Position numbers and translations under genes: made by a program
Shown: piece after piece, positions 13,306 to 21,108 of the stretch
Numbering within the stretch: position 1 is the first letter of the stretch
How the letters are laid out: every line of letters begins with the position of its first letter
Notes under the pieces: generated by a model
The model's database searches: none
What the model saw: the letters and a program-made list of their open reading frames with translations, nothing else
Told to the model about the DNA's origin: nothing
Virus record (IMG/VR): IMGVR_UViG_3300009502_000195
Location: 1 to 24,446 of that record
Reading direction: 5' to 3' (one strand)
DNA from: a virus
DNA length: 24,446 nucleotides

Positions 13306-14613
13306 TTAATACGCTGCAGAAAGATTAGTGGTTGTTACGGTTATTCTTTGATTTGGATCAGCATTGGCTAAGAATAAATTACGCGTGTTTTTAAGCACAC
13401 CGGTAAACTTAAGAGTTATTTTATAAGCTTCTGGCATTAATTTTACATATGGACCAGCACCGTTTGCATCAACAACCTCACCGTTTTGTAAGTTTACAAG
13501 TCTTGTATTACCTATATTAGATATACTAATATTACTTAAATACGCTAATGGGATTTGCTTGTAACCAGGTATTTCTATTTTATACAAACAAGGGGCATCT
13601 AAAAAGTTTATACCTTTTCTGTTTGGTAAATTTTGATACGTTAGTATATAACAAAGCTCCCAATTTTTTTGTAATTGAGCAACTCCCCCTGTGTCATCTG
13701 TGTTGTAAAGATGAAATGTTATTTCTACATCTTCCGTGGCTCCGGAGCCTTGATAAGATACGAGTTCTTCTTTTTGAGTCGCTCCAGCAGTCGCTCCAAA
13801 TAGAGCATCTGTAGCCCCGCCTATTATTTCAAAAGGAGCCATTAATGCTTTGCCGAAATCTTTACCGCTTTCACCTTCCCCGGTTGCATTTTTTGAAGCT
13901 GCTTTTGTTTTACCAAATACACCGCTATAGAAATTACTAATACCGCCTGCTATTTTACCTACTCCTTCTCCAAACTTTGTACCCGGACCACCCCAGCTAT
14001 TATTAACACCAATCATGTTACTGGATGTATAATATGGTAAATGATATATAAAACCGGTAGTTTTAACTGCATATAAACCGGCATATGGGTCCATTGCAGA
14101 TGCAAAATCACCCGGGCTTTTTGGAGTAAAATCAAACTTTTTAGCACTATCTAACACTGAAGTGGCAACACCTGTAGTCTTGTCTACTACAAAGCTAGCA
14201 GCTGTTTGAATGGCGGTACCCACTTCTCCTTGACCAGCAATAGTAGATGCAGTTTTAACTTGTTGACCTAAAGCTTGAAATGCCCCACCTATAGCCTCGG
14301 TAGACCCCACCTTATTAGCTATAGTCAAATTACTAACAGTTCCTCGTATACTGTACAAATAACCTCTTAGTTCACTTGATTGCGTTTGTCTGTATTCTGT
14401 TATAATAGCTTTAGGAATATGTTGTCTTGCTTCCATTGGCGATATTGTCCATGGAAATAAATTAAACACATCGATGGTAACTTGATTGGAGGTTAATTCA
14501 GGCGCCCCTAGTTTATCAGGAGATTGGTTCCATTTAAACAACACCCCATTATAACTTGGGGGTAAAAAATTTGATCCATCACCTGATGTTGTATATGTAG
14601 ATGCACCAGCCAT
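13306..14613 (-). CDS. Putative tail-tube initiator / baseplate protein (gp48-like)
   Basis: The 435-aa protein has an N-terminal beta domain (PPSYNGVLFKWNQSPDK; VFNLFPWTISPMEARQHIPK, about 49-68), a long Gly/Ala-rich, low-complexity middle (about 105-285), and a C-terminal domain (about 285-420) with DVEITFHLYNTDDTGGVAQL, PCLYKIEIPGYKQIPLAYLS and MPEAYKITLKFTGVLKNTRN. The ending P-E-A-Y-x-I-x-L-x-F-x-x-x-L is typical of tube-fold baseplate proteins at the tube-baseplate junction. By inference it nucleates the tube above the hub. A weak Shine-Dalgarno (AGAGGA) precedes the ATG, overlapping the end of the tape-measure gene 1 nt upstream. The central region resembles the Gly-rich part of the tape measure, which could reflect contact with it or simple low complexity. 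Confidence 0.5.
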   Translation of the reverse strand: MAGASTYTTSGDGSNFLPPSYNGVLFKWNQSPDKLGAPELTSNQVTIDVFNLFPWTISPMEARQHIPKAIITEYRQTQSSELRGYLYSIRGTVSNLTIANKVGSTEAIGGAFQALGQQVKTASTIAGQGEVGTAIQTAASFVVDKTTGVATSVLDSAKKFDFTPKSPGDFASAMDPYAGLYAVKTTGFIYHLPYYTSSNMIGVNNSWGGPGTKFGEGVGKIAGGISNFYSGVFGKTKAASKNATGEGESGKDFGKALMAPFEIIGGATDALFGATAGATQKEELVSYQGSGATEDVEITFHLYNTDDTGGVAQLQKNWELCYILTYQNLPNRKGINFLDAPCLYKIEIPGYKQIPLAYLSNISISNIGNTRLVNLQNGEVVDANGAGPYVKLMPEAYKITLKFTGVLKNTRNLFLANADPNQRITVTTTNLSAAY

Positions 14614-14614
14614 A

Positions 14615-16630
14615 TTATAATAATCCTCTTGCGTATATCATTGTGTTTCTATACTTACTACGTTCTATATAAGGTACATCTCTATCAGCACTATTACCAT
14701 CATTTTTACCTGGCATATTTGCATTGTTTGCATTCACTATAGAGGTAGTGGTATTATTTGTACTGTTAGATATATTTGCCATATTTTGTGTACTTGCAGC
14801 TGCTACCGGCTCGAGAGTAGCAATTAATTCATCTAATTTTTTTACCATTGTGTGAGTTAGTCTAACTTGTGCTTCCTGTATTTTGTAATACGGTGTTTCC
14901 ATCATTGTTTCTTTAGCTTCTGTAGACAATGTAACTTTACCCAATTTTGCAGCTTCAGTAGACGCAAGACTGGTTGAAGCTAATGAAGTAGGTAATGTAG
15001 TGTTAGAAAATTCATTAATAATTGAGGATGGCCCTTGTACGCCCGGTAACGCATTTGCATTGGTAGGTAAAGAAAAATGTAAAGCCGTTGCAACAGCTGC
15101 TAACTTAAGCATATTAACACTATTAACAGAATCAATAAACTTACTAAACGGATCAAAATTAGTTTTTAAATCTCCAAACGACGACATAGCTTCTTTTAAT
15201 TTATTAATTCCATTTGTTAAATTATCTATATTACTGGTTTGTTTGCTTAAAGCTATTAATTGATCTATAGGAGAAGATTGTTTGGAACCACCAAGCAACC
15301 CACCAAAGAATCCGGTGATTCCGCTTATAAGAGAACCACCACCAAACAGTGCCATTGAACCAGCAATTGCTGCAATACCCCCAGCGGTGTCTCTTAATTT
15401 TGCTCCACTAATATTGCTTAAAGATATAATACTATCAGTAGTACGGGTAATAATATTTGTAACCGCGTCACCTATAACTTTAAAAGGTAAAGCTATAGCA
15501 GACCCTATACCAGATACTATATCTTTAATAGTATTAAAGCCTGTTTTAATAACATCTGCAACTGCACTTATAAGTGTTAATATTGTAGGTGCTATTTTAT
15601 CTATAGTCTCTATAAGTACTTTACCAATAACATCTGCAATTTTTATTAAAAGAGGTACAAGTTCATGCACTATAGGAGCTATTTGTTTTATAGCTTGTAT
15701 AAACACATCACCAATAACTTTAGCAACAGCTATAAAAAACGGTATTATAGCTTGTATAGCAGGAGTAGCTATTCTAAGTGCAGCTGCTAAACCAATTATA
15801 GCAAGTACAAGCACCCCTAAACCAGCTGCTACAAATGGATCAGCTAGCACCATTAAACCAGGCGCCAAACCTTCTAACCCGGTGCCTAATGAAGTAAGAA
15901 AAGTTTGTAGCCCTTTACCTAAACCACCAATACCTTTACCCACCCCCTCTCCAAGTGCCCCGATACCAGCACCTAACCCTTTACCTAAAGCGGAAATGAT
16001 ATTGTTACCGACCCCGGTATCTGCAACTGTACCCGTGCTTTGTGCAATTGCAGTATTACCTATAGATGTTGAAAATACTTTTTTAAGTGATTCAAGTACA
16101 TCAGGGTTAATTTCTGCAATACTAACCGGTTGTACTTGTATTTCAGTAAGAGCAGCAGCTGCAGCTGCTTCACCTTCAAGCTCTCCAGACCCCTTACCAA
16201 CAGCACTTGTTGAAATATTTTCAGATAATTGTTTAGACAAATCAGTAACTAATTTCTTATTTTTGTCGGTTTCTTCCTTATCTTTTTGAGCTTTACGATC
16301 ATTATATTTCTTATCTTGATCTTTAACAGAGTCAGAATTTTTAAGTTCTTTATCGTAAGCTTTAAATGAGTCTATCATTGTTTGCTTAAACGATGGACCA
16401 ATAGCTTTAGATATACTTTCTAAAGTACGTACCTGTAATATACTTTGAGTATAGAAAGATTTATTACTGCCATTTATAATTGTAATAAGTTCATTTAGTT
16501 GTGCATTATTACTATTAGAATTAGCCAGCATACCGTCTAACCATTTTTGCGGTATTGATCCATTATCTTTAGGCTTTAATGTAGCCATTAAAGATGAAAT
16601 AAATCCTGGATCGCTGGTTTGATCTGCCAT
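14615..16630 (-). CDS. Tape-measure-like tail protein (671 aa)
   Basis: The protein combines a charged, probably coiled-coil N-terminal part (about 50-140, ending in a very Lys/Asp-rich stretch), a Gly-rich hinge (about 205-255: ALGKGLGAGIGALGEGVGKG), and a long hydrophobic helical region (about 255-395). Residues 296-324 and 325-353 form two 29-residue repeats with a partial third to about 380. The C-terminal part is polar, with Asn/Ser/Thr-rich linkers. Such a layout, with membrane-active helices and helical length, is normal for tape-measure proteins, which also help pass DNA through the inner membrane. At about 0.15 nm per helical residue, 671 residues would span roughly 100 nm, close to a T4-sized tail. 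Its place after the two T4-baseplate-like genes also fits. It carries a late-type octamer upstream. Confidence 0.65.
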   Translation of the reverse strand: MADQTSDPGFISSLMATLKPKDNGSIPQKWLDGMLANSNSNNAQLNELITIINGSNKSFYTQSILQVRTLESISKAIGPSFKQTMIDSFKAYDKELKNSDSVKDQDKKYNDRKAQKDKEETDKNKKLVTDLSKQLSENISTSAVGKGSGELEGEAAAAAALTEIQVQPVSIAEINPDVLESLKKVFSTSIGNTAIAQSTGTVADTGVGNNIISALGKGLGAGIGALGEGVGKGIGGLGKGLQTFLTSLGTGLEGLAPGLMVLADPFVAAGLGVLVLAIIGLAAALRIATPAIQAIIPFFIAVAKVIGDVFIQAIKQIAPIVHELVPLLIKIADVIGKVLIETIDKIAPTILTLISAVADVIKTGFNTIKDIVSGIGSAIALPFKVIGDAVTNIITRTTDSIISLSNISGAKLRDTAGGIAAIAGSMALFGGGSLISGITGFFGGLLGGSKQSSPIDQLIALSKQTSNIDNLTNGINKLKEAMSSFGDLKTNFDPFSKFIDSVNSVNMLKLAAVATALHFSLPTNANALPGVQGPSSIINEFSNTTLPTSLASTSLASTEAAKLGKVTLSTEAKETMMETPYYKIQEAQVRLTHTMVKKLDELIATLEPVAAASTQNMANISNSTNNTTTSIVNANNANMPGKNDGNSADRDVPYIERSKYRNTMIYARGLL

Positions 16631-16639
16631 ATACCTAAT

Positions 16640-16647
16640 TACTTAGG
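16640..16647 (-). promoter_or_regulatory. Late-type promoter octamer (CCTAAGTA) for the tape-measure gene
   Basis: CCTAAGTA lies 9 nt upstream of the ATG at 16630, within the 37-nt gap after the preceding gene. It keeps the TAAGTA core but departs from consensus at the first two positions. Confidence 0.35.
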
Positions 16648-16667
16648 TGCAGAACAGTAAGACAGTA

Positions 16668-17477
16668 TTAACTTACAATAAACAACACACTATCCACTAA
16701 TAAGACCAAATCATTGTTTAACTCGCCAGTGTCAGTGTTTTTACCTGTAACAGTTAATAAATCCTTTTGTTCTGTAACGTATTTCTCCATGTACTTTAAC
16801 ACGCCTTGTATTGCACTATTAGGCATCTTTTCAAGCAAAGCGTGACGCTTAGAGAAAGGAAGAGAAGCATAGTTCACACTTTGTGTTTGATTATCATGTG
16901 TTATTGAAATGTCTTTAACAAATTTCGATATTTCTCCCACAAATGCATCCCCAATAGTATCAGTAATTTGAGAATTTAATAGTTGCTGGTCGTTAATGTT
17001 TTTTTCTCTTAATTGTTTTTCTATATTGTAGTGCTCAGAAATTAAAGGTGGCCCCACTTTAATAGTAAAATTACTACTACTAACCGTGCTTCCATCCGGT
17101 ATAGAAACCATTTTAATTTTATCTACAATTGTTTGTAAGTTGACTTTATACTTATTTGAGTTCTGTTGTAGTGTGTAATCTACCCCGGAAGATAGCACTC
17201 GTAATTGTACGGCAATTGCTGCTGCATCAATAGTAGTTAATAACGGTACGATGTCTGTCTCTATACAGTTTTCTTGAATTAAATTGTAAAACGCGATTGT
17301 AAAACGAGTTTGAAAAACAGGATTGTCTACTGCTGCTTTTAATATACTCTTTTGCTGTCCGGTATTAATTGTTTTAAAATTTACGTTTTTTTGTAAGCTT
17401 GGTATAAATACAGGCAATACTACCTCTTTATTAATTGTATCCAATACTGATAGTATATCATTAAAATTGTTACTCAT
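16668..17477 (-). CDS. T4-baseplate-like protein (gp26-type), 269 aa
   Basis: I place the start at the ATG at 17477, because a CATAAGTC octamer lies 5 nt upstream; a longer 280-aa reading would need a TTG at 17510 that overlaps the previous stop. After a short N-terminal part the protein reads VVLPVFIPSLQKNVNFKTIN and TGQQKSILKAAVDNPVFQTR, then NLIQENCI, DIVPLLTTIDAAAIAVQLRV and LSSGVDY. This is the pattern of the T4-type baseplate/hub assembly family to which gp26 belongs: a surface peptide, a lysine helix, a Cys-containing strand, a D-x-x-A helix and LR-x-x-S-x-G. The C-terminal half is helical and ends hydrophobic (LVLLVDSVLFIVS). It probably helps assemble the hub rather than form a permanent part. 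The assignment is from motif pattern only. Confidence 0.5.
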   Translation of the reverse strand: MSNNFNDILSVLDTINKEVVLPVFIPSLQKNVNFKTINTGQQKSILKAAVDNPVFQTRFTIAFYNLIQENCIETDIVPLLTTIDAAAIAVQLRVLSSGVDYTLQQNSNKYKVNLQTIVDKIKMVSIPDGSTVSSSNFTIKVGPPLISEHYNIEKQLREKNINDQQLLNSQITDTIGDAFVGEISKFVKDISITHDNQTQSVNYASLPFSKRHALLEKMPNSAIQGVLKYMEKYVTEQKDLLTVTGKNTDTGELNNDLVLLVDSVLFIVS

Positions 17478-17482
17478 ACTAT

Positions 17483-17490
17483 GACTTATG
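17483..17490 (-). promoter_or_regulatory. Late-type promoter octamer (CATAAGTC) at the 269-aa baseplate gene
   Basis: CATAAGTC sits 5 nt upstream of the ATG at 17477 and inside the alternative TTG-started reading. A very similar octamer, TATAAGTC, precedes the adjacent gene at 18443-18450. Confidence 0.35.
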
Positions 17491-17506
17491 GTTGTAATAT
17501 TGTTTA

Positions 17507-18436
17507 TCAACCGAATTCATTAGGTATACCTTGCCCGAAACTTGGAGTGTTGTTGCCTTGTTTAGGTGTGTTTGCAGATACCTCTTCTTGAACCTGTTGC
17601 ACGTAAAGATTCCAATATAATAATTGTTCAGCAGGAGTAATTGAGTCTGCATAATCCGGTGTAAAATTTGCTTTACTAATAAGATTTAAATTAATTTTGT
17701 ACAAATTAATTAAATCATCATTAAAAATTAATTTACAGAATTCAAGTAATACTGTAGTGTTAGTAGACACCGGTAAATCGACTACAGGCGTTTTACTGTA
17801 AGGAGAGGGCACTACTAACAGTTTTGTTTTAGAAATTTCTGCTTCGGTTAATGACAACGAATCAAATACTTTAGTGGTTAATGTTAATGGTAAAGCATCA
17901 ACTATTTTAACCCTTTCTTCAAATGATATGTTCTTAAATTCAATAGTTTTTCCTCCAGCTATTAATTCGTCGATACTGGAAGCTAATTGATAACTAAAAG
18001 CTTTTTCTGGCTCTAGGTTGATAAAATGTATTTCATCTATAGCTTTAACTATACTATGTTTAATTGTAACGTTTTCCTGTAATATAGTTTTATTATATAT
18101 AGCACTTTCTAATTTAAACACCATATCTTCAATACGGATATTACATTCAAATTGTTTTTTAGTTTCTACACACGTTGCTTTAAGCTTGAGGTCTGGACTA
18201 ATACAAATAGAGCGTATTTGAAGTAATAATATAATCTTGTCTACAGCATTAAGGCCACCCTGTAATATCCCGGGAGAAGCGTGTTCAATTAACTGGTTTA
18301 AATGATATACAAACTCTGTACTATCATTATTATAGAGGGATTTAACCAGGTCCTTATACAACTTGGATGTAATCTCTCCTACCTGTATTTTTTTGTTATT
18401 AAATCCAGGTAGCTTAACTCCATACGTAAATGCCAT
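17507..18436 (-). CDS. T4-baseplate-like protein (309 aa), likely hub-assembly factor
   Basis: The 309-aa protein starts FTYGVKLPGFNNKKIQVGEI, resembling the P-G/P-S plus beta-hairpin opening of its downstream neighbour. It contains a helix pair with VDKIILLLQIRSICISPDLK (about 64-83), then a short strand KATCVETKKQFECNI that could be a small Cys-containing hairpin, and a long helical C-terminal half ending in a Gln/Asn/Gly-rich tail. The arrangement (opening, LLQIR-x-x helix, strand pair, helical tail) resembles T4-type baseplate assembly proteins. Cys at about 76, 87 and 97 are too irregular to claim a metal site. A TATAAGTC octamer lies exactly 6 nt upstream of the ATG. The gene is probably a diverged relative of the next one, but identity is low. 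Confidence 0.45.
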   Translation of the reverse strand: MAFTYGVKLPGFNNKKIQVGEITSKLYKDLVKSLYNNDSTEFVYHLNQLIEHASPGILQGGLNAVDKIILLLQIRSICISPDLKLKATCVETKKQFECNIRIEDMVFKLESAIYNKTILQENVTIKHSIVKAIDEIHFINLEPEKAFSYQLASSIDELIAGGKTIEFKNISFEERVKIVDALPLTLTTKVFDSLSLTEAEISKTKLLVVPSPYSKTPVVDLPVSTNTTVLLEFCKLIFNDDLINLYKINLNLISKANFTPDYADSITPAEQLLYWNLYVQQVQEEVSANTPKQGNNTPSFGQGIPNEFG

Positions 18437-18442
18437 AATAAT

Positions 18443-18450
18443 GACTTATA
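18443..18450 (-). promoter_or_regulatory. Late-type promoter octamer (TATAAGTC) for the 309-aa gene
   Basis: TATAAGTC ends exactly 6 nt before the ATG at 18436. It lies in the 33-nt gap after the 247-aa gene, which shows no terminator. Confidence 0.45.
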
Positions 18451-18469
18451 CCAGATGTAAGAAAAATCT

Positions 18470-19213
18470 TTAAGCTTGCCCGTGTGTGTATGAAACTCTA
18501 TACTGGTTATATACAAAAGTTGCTGGAGACACTCTTATTTCGGCTTTACCATAGGTATAAGATGCTTCTGCAACAGAAATAGGTGCACACCCTTTAAATT
18601 CAAATATTCTTCTAATACCCGCATTAGTTTTACTGTCGTTTTTATCGTAATGCACTACAGTTATATCTGTTTTAATGTTTTGAGTAGATGTTTTGTCTCG
18701 GGTTATTAAACCGTAATGACCAACAAGTGTTACCCACGGACGCAAAACAAAGTCAATAAACGATTTGTTGGTTTCTAAGAACCCTATTTTTAAAGGGTCA
18801 TATTGTTTACGATCGGTACTAACAACCCCGCTTAATAACCCACCACTTGGTCCTTCGAGTGTAGATACTCTATTTTGTCCAACCGATTCACCAGGTACAT
18901 CGATACCTTGAGCGAATAAGCATACCTGACCACCATACACACCTTGTTTTTGTTTTTTTAGTTCTTCGTTTAATGCTTTAAGAGATGTATTTACGTCCCA
19001 ATTATTTTCGTACGTGTCCCATGGGCTGGATCCTGCGTCTATTACACTATCTGTCCACACATTTGTTGTTAATGCTTTAGGTAATTCAAAACTTATAAGA
19101 AAATTTGACTCAACCGGAATTTGTGTATTCGAGTTACTTAAAAAATTTATAAACGTATTGACCTCAGAGCCAGCGTTTTGTGCATTAGCTTTTGGCCCAA
19201 TTAAAAAGGACAT
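18470..19213 (-). CDS. Tail-tube-like / baseplate protein (247 aa)
   Basis: This protein looks like a diverged tube-fold member: an opening strand IPVESNFLISFELPKAL (about 36-52), a central insert (about 53-100, with a charged helix LKALNEELKKQKQGVYGG), CLFAQGIDVPGESVGQNRVS (about 98-117) where tube proteins carry their loop, and a C-terminal block RRIFEFKGCAPISVAEASYT followed by AEIRVSPATFVYNQYRVSY. The last block (F-K-G-C-x-P-I-S-V-x-x-x-x-Y, then a strand ending in Y-x-Y-R-V) is common in T4-like tube-initiator and tube proteins. It lacks the N-terminal GFAR motif of the three genes before it. A GGAGG Shine-Dalgarno lies just upstream, and the start overlaps the previous stop by 1 nt (TAATG). 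A role at the tube-baseplate junction is inferred. Confidence 0.55.
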   Translation of the reverse strand: MSFLIGPKANAQNAGSEVNTFINFLSNSNTQIPVESNFLISFELPKALTTNVWTDSVIDAGSSPWDTYENNWDVNTSLKALNEELKKQKQGVYGGQVCLFAQGIDVPGESVGQNRVSTLEGPSGGLLSGVVSTDRKQYDPLKIGFLETNKSFIDFVLRPWVTLVGHYGLITRDKTSTQNIKTDITVVHYDKNDSKTNAGIRRIFEFKGCAPISVAEASYTYGKAEIRVSPATFVYNQYRVSYTHGQA

Positions 19214-19896
19214 TACTTACCTCCTAATAACTTATTAATGGTTTTGTTAACTAGTTTATTAGCAACATTACTACCAATTTGTCCAACTACACTACCAATT
19301 AACCCACCCACCCCACCACCTAAGTCTAAACCTAAACCGGAAGCTATTCCTATATCTGGGCCTGTTTCCCAGTATTGATATGCGATAGTAGCTTTTACTT
19401 CAACTATACCACCAGATTTAGTTAAATCATATGCTATTTCGTCCACTTTAGTAATGAATGCCCCTAATAGTGTGTAACGCCTTACTATATTTAATTGATC
19501 ATCAAATAACGAAAGAACGATTTTATTTTCATTTAAATCTTTTGGCTCCATACTTCCAGTTGAGTCTCTTTCATTAAACGTACTGGACATAGAGTTTTCT
19601 AAAAAGTTTCTTAGCATGTAGTTTTGTGTACAGTAAAATGTAACGTTCCATGCGTTGTTGCCTTCGAATTTTACGGTGCCCGGTACTTGAAAATCTAACC
19701 CCATAAATGGAGCAGCTGTAGTACTAATTGTTTTGCTTGGTAAATTAGCTGTTTTTAAAAATATTAAATTGTCTTCTTCTAAAGAAACACCATTAACATC
19801 AAACGTTGTAATTCTAAATTGAAAATCCCGCGCAAAACCATACCTTGACGCATTACTGTAAAAGTCTCTAATTGTTTGCCCCTGTACGTTTGACAT
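19213..19896 (-). CDS. Tail-tube paralog 3 with a glycine-rich C-terminal extension
   Basis: The 227-aa product carries the tube signature TIRDFYSNASRYGFARDFQF (8-27), then NLPSKTISTTAAPFMGLDFQ (51-70), VPGTVKFEGNNAWNVTFYC (71-89) and IVEVKATIAYQYWETG (164-179). These blocks align with the major tube gene and with paralog 2. Beyond about residue 178 comes a 50-residue tail found in neither relative, made of Gly-rich repeats (LGLDLGGGVGGLIGSVVGQI) and a basic end NKTINKLLGGK. The tail could fill the tube lumen, contact the tape measure or anchor the protein at one end of the tube. It has a TATAAGTA octamer exactly 6 nt upstream of its ATG. Confidence 0.8.
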   Translation of the reverse strand: MSNVQGQTIRDFYSNASRYGFARDFQFRITTFDVNGVSLEEDNLIFLKTANLPSKTISTTAAPFMGLDFQVPGTVKFEGNNAWNVTFYCTQNYMLRNFLENSMSSTFNERDSTGSMEPKDLNENKIVLSLFDDQLNIVRRYTLLGAFITKVDEIAYDLTKSGGIVEVKATIAYQYWETGPDIGIASGLGLDLGGGVGGLIGSVVGQIGSNVANKLVNKTINKLLGGK

Positions 19897-19902
19897 ATAA
19901 TA

Positions 19903-19910
19903 TACTTATA
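19903..19910 (-). promoter_or_regulatory. Late-type promoter octamer (TATAAGTA) for tube paralog 3
   Basis: TATAAGTA ends exactly 6 nt before the ATG at 19896 and fills most of the 15-nt gap after paralog 2. Confidence 0.5.
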
Positions 19911-19911
19911 A

Positions 19912-20502
19912 TTAAGATTGTAATAAATCTTGAGAAGTAACGTATTGATAGCCTATAGTGGCTTGTACCTTGGCTATATCCCCACCAGCTGCAGCTGTAT
20001 ATTCAATAGCCCCCACATTTTGTAGAAATGCCCCTATTAAATTGTATTTACGCAACACAGAGGTAGTATCTTTGTTTGGACCAGAGTTGTTTAATAAATG
20101 TAACTCAATATTACAATCCCACCAATTTGGTTTATTGGACAAAGATGTATGTTCATCAAATGTGTCTACCGACCATTTTTCTAATACGTTTCTTATTATA
20201 TAGTCTCTATCACAATAAAATGTTACTGCCCAGCTTGATGATTCCGTGTATTGGGCTACCATTGGTATTGTGTATTTAAACGATTTAAAGTCTACTGAAG
20301 TAGTAGATATAGTACGTGAGGGTATTGTGCCATTTTGCGCATATAAAAACAGATTATCACCTTTTTTTGTACCAGGTGTACCACCATCTGGCCTGTATAT
20401 ATCTTCACTACTTCTTGATATAGAATTAATCCTAAACAGATTAGTACGTGCAAATCCGCGGCTTGTTGCTGTTTTGTAAAAGTCTGTTATACCTCTATCC
20501 AT
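19912..20502 (-). CDS. Tail-tube paralog 2
   Basis: The 196-aa product has the N-terminal tube signature GITDFYKTATSRGFARTNLF (4-23), TIPSRTISTTSVDFKSFKY (59-77) and SSSWAVTFYCDRDYIIRNVL (88-107), plus VQATIGYQYV near its end, all shared with the neighbouring paralogs. Relative to the major tube it has an insertion after residue 30 (DIYRPDGGTPGTKKGDNLF) and a variant core loop (IPMVAQYTESSSW in place of VPGTVDYTG). It sits downstream of the terminator that ends the sheath-tube transcript and has its own octamer, so it is probably made in lower amounts. It may form a specialised ring of the tube near the baseplate or neck. Confidence 0.8.
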   Translation of the reverse strand: MDRGITDFYKTATSRGFARTNLFRINSISRSSEDIYRPDGGTPGTKKGDNLFLYAQNGTIPSRTISTTSVDFKSFKYTIPMVAQYTESSSWAVTFYCDRDYIIRNVLEKWSVDTFDEHTSLSNKPNWWDCNIELHLLNNSGPNKDTTSVLRKYNLIGAFLQNVGAIEYTAAAGGDIAKVQATIGYQYVTSQDLLQS

Positions 20503-20508
20503 TTATAA

Positions 20509-20516
20509 TACTTAAT
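20509..20516 (-). promoter_or_regulatory. Late-type promoter octamer (ATTAAGTA) for tube paralog 2
   Basis: ATTAAGTA ends exactly 6 nt before the ATG at 20502, directly downstream of the terminator at 20527-20555. That arrangement requires a new initiation event for paralog 2. Confidence 0.45.
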
Positions 20517-20526
20517 GTATGTACAT

Positions 20527-20555
20527 AAAAAAAGCCCTGCTTTTAACAGGGCTTT
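20527..20555 (-). terminator. Strong terminator after the sheath/major-tube block
   Basis: On the minus strand a stem of 9 bp (20547-20555 with 20531-20539) around a 7-nt loop is followed by an uninterrupted T-run (down to about 20527). It starts 16 nt after the stop of the major tube gene and separates it from the minor tube paralogs. Confidence 0.92.
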
Positions 20556-20571
20556 GAATTAAAACTTTATA

Positions 20572-21099
20572 TTAATTAACGTGTCTCCAGTATTGGTAAG
20601 CTAATTTAGCTGTGAAGTCTAATGGTTTACCAGCACCTGAATTGTCGTAACCAGTAACCGCACCTAAGTTTACAATATACACACCGTAAAGCTTATATGT
20701 GTTAAGTACATTCTGGTTTTCATCAATTAAGTCAAGTTGAATGACTTTGTCTGTACCACGTAATGAAAGATCGCCAGTACTTGTAGCGTCATTAAATACA
20801 CCATTAATTTGCCAATCTTCAAGTTTCTTACGAATTACACCTTTAAGATCGTTGTAAAACTTTACTTCCCAACTATCCGAACCAGTATAGTCAACAGTAC
20901 CCGGTACATTGAAGTTTAGTCCCATGTAAGGTACTTTTTGATTAGAAATTTGCCGATCTGGAAGTTGCTTTGTTGTAATATAAACAAAATCATCTTCGGT
21001 GAATGTATCTTGCCCAAGAGAACGAACACGCATCATGAAATCCCGTGCAAATCCGCGCTCTTGTGCTACGCGATAGAAATCCTGTATAGTCTGAGACAT
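20572..21099 (-). CDS. Major tail tube protein (gp19-like)
   Basis: The start at 21099 gives 175 aa beginning MSQTIQDFYRVAQERGFARD, aligned with the starts of the two paralogs; the longer reading would need a TTG at 21108. Shared blocks are QLPDRQISNQKVPYMGLNF (about 46-64), VPGTVDYTGSDSWEVKFYND (65-84), and the C-terminal LDFTAKLAYQYWRHVN. It lies directly downstream of the sheath, is the shortest and most regular copy, and is followed by a strong terminator. All of this fits the main tube subunit that stacks as hexamers inside the sheath. Length is near that of T4 gp19 (about 163 aa). A CATAAATA octamer lies 9 nt upstream. Confidence 0.88.
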   Translation of the reverse strand: MSQTIQDFYRVAQERGFARDFMMRVRSLGQDTFTEDDFVYITTKQLPDRQISNQKVPYMGLNFNVPGTVDYTGSDSWEVKFYNDLKGVIRKKLEDWQINGVFNDATSTGDLSLRGTDKVIQLDLIDENQNVLNTYKLYGVYIVNLGAVTGYDNSGAGKPLDFTAKLAYQYWRHVN

Positions 21100-21108
21100 A
21101 TGTAACAA

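Noticed and set aside
15282-16289. Long plus-strand open frame (335 codons) opposite the tape-measure gene
   Set aside because: Its Pro/Ile/Ser-rich sequence is the antisense of the Gly/Ala/Ile-rich tape measure, it has no ribosome-binding site, and it contradicts the co-oriented module.
17507-17540. Programmed frameshift joining the two T4-baseplate-like genes before the tape measure, as in lambda G/GT
   Set aside because: The second gene's frame is closed by a TGA at 17517-17519, and the short window left (about GAATTCGG) has no slippery heptamer. The second gene also has its own start.
21100-21108. TTG at 21108 as the start of the major tube protein
   Set aside because: The ATG at 21099 aligns with the starts of both paralogs and has the octamer at a usual distance.
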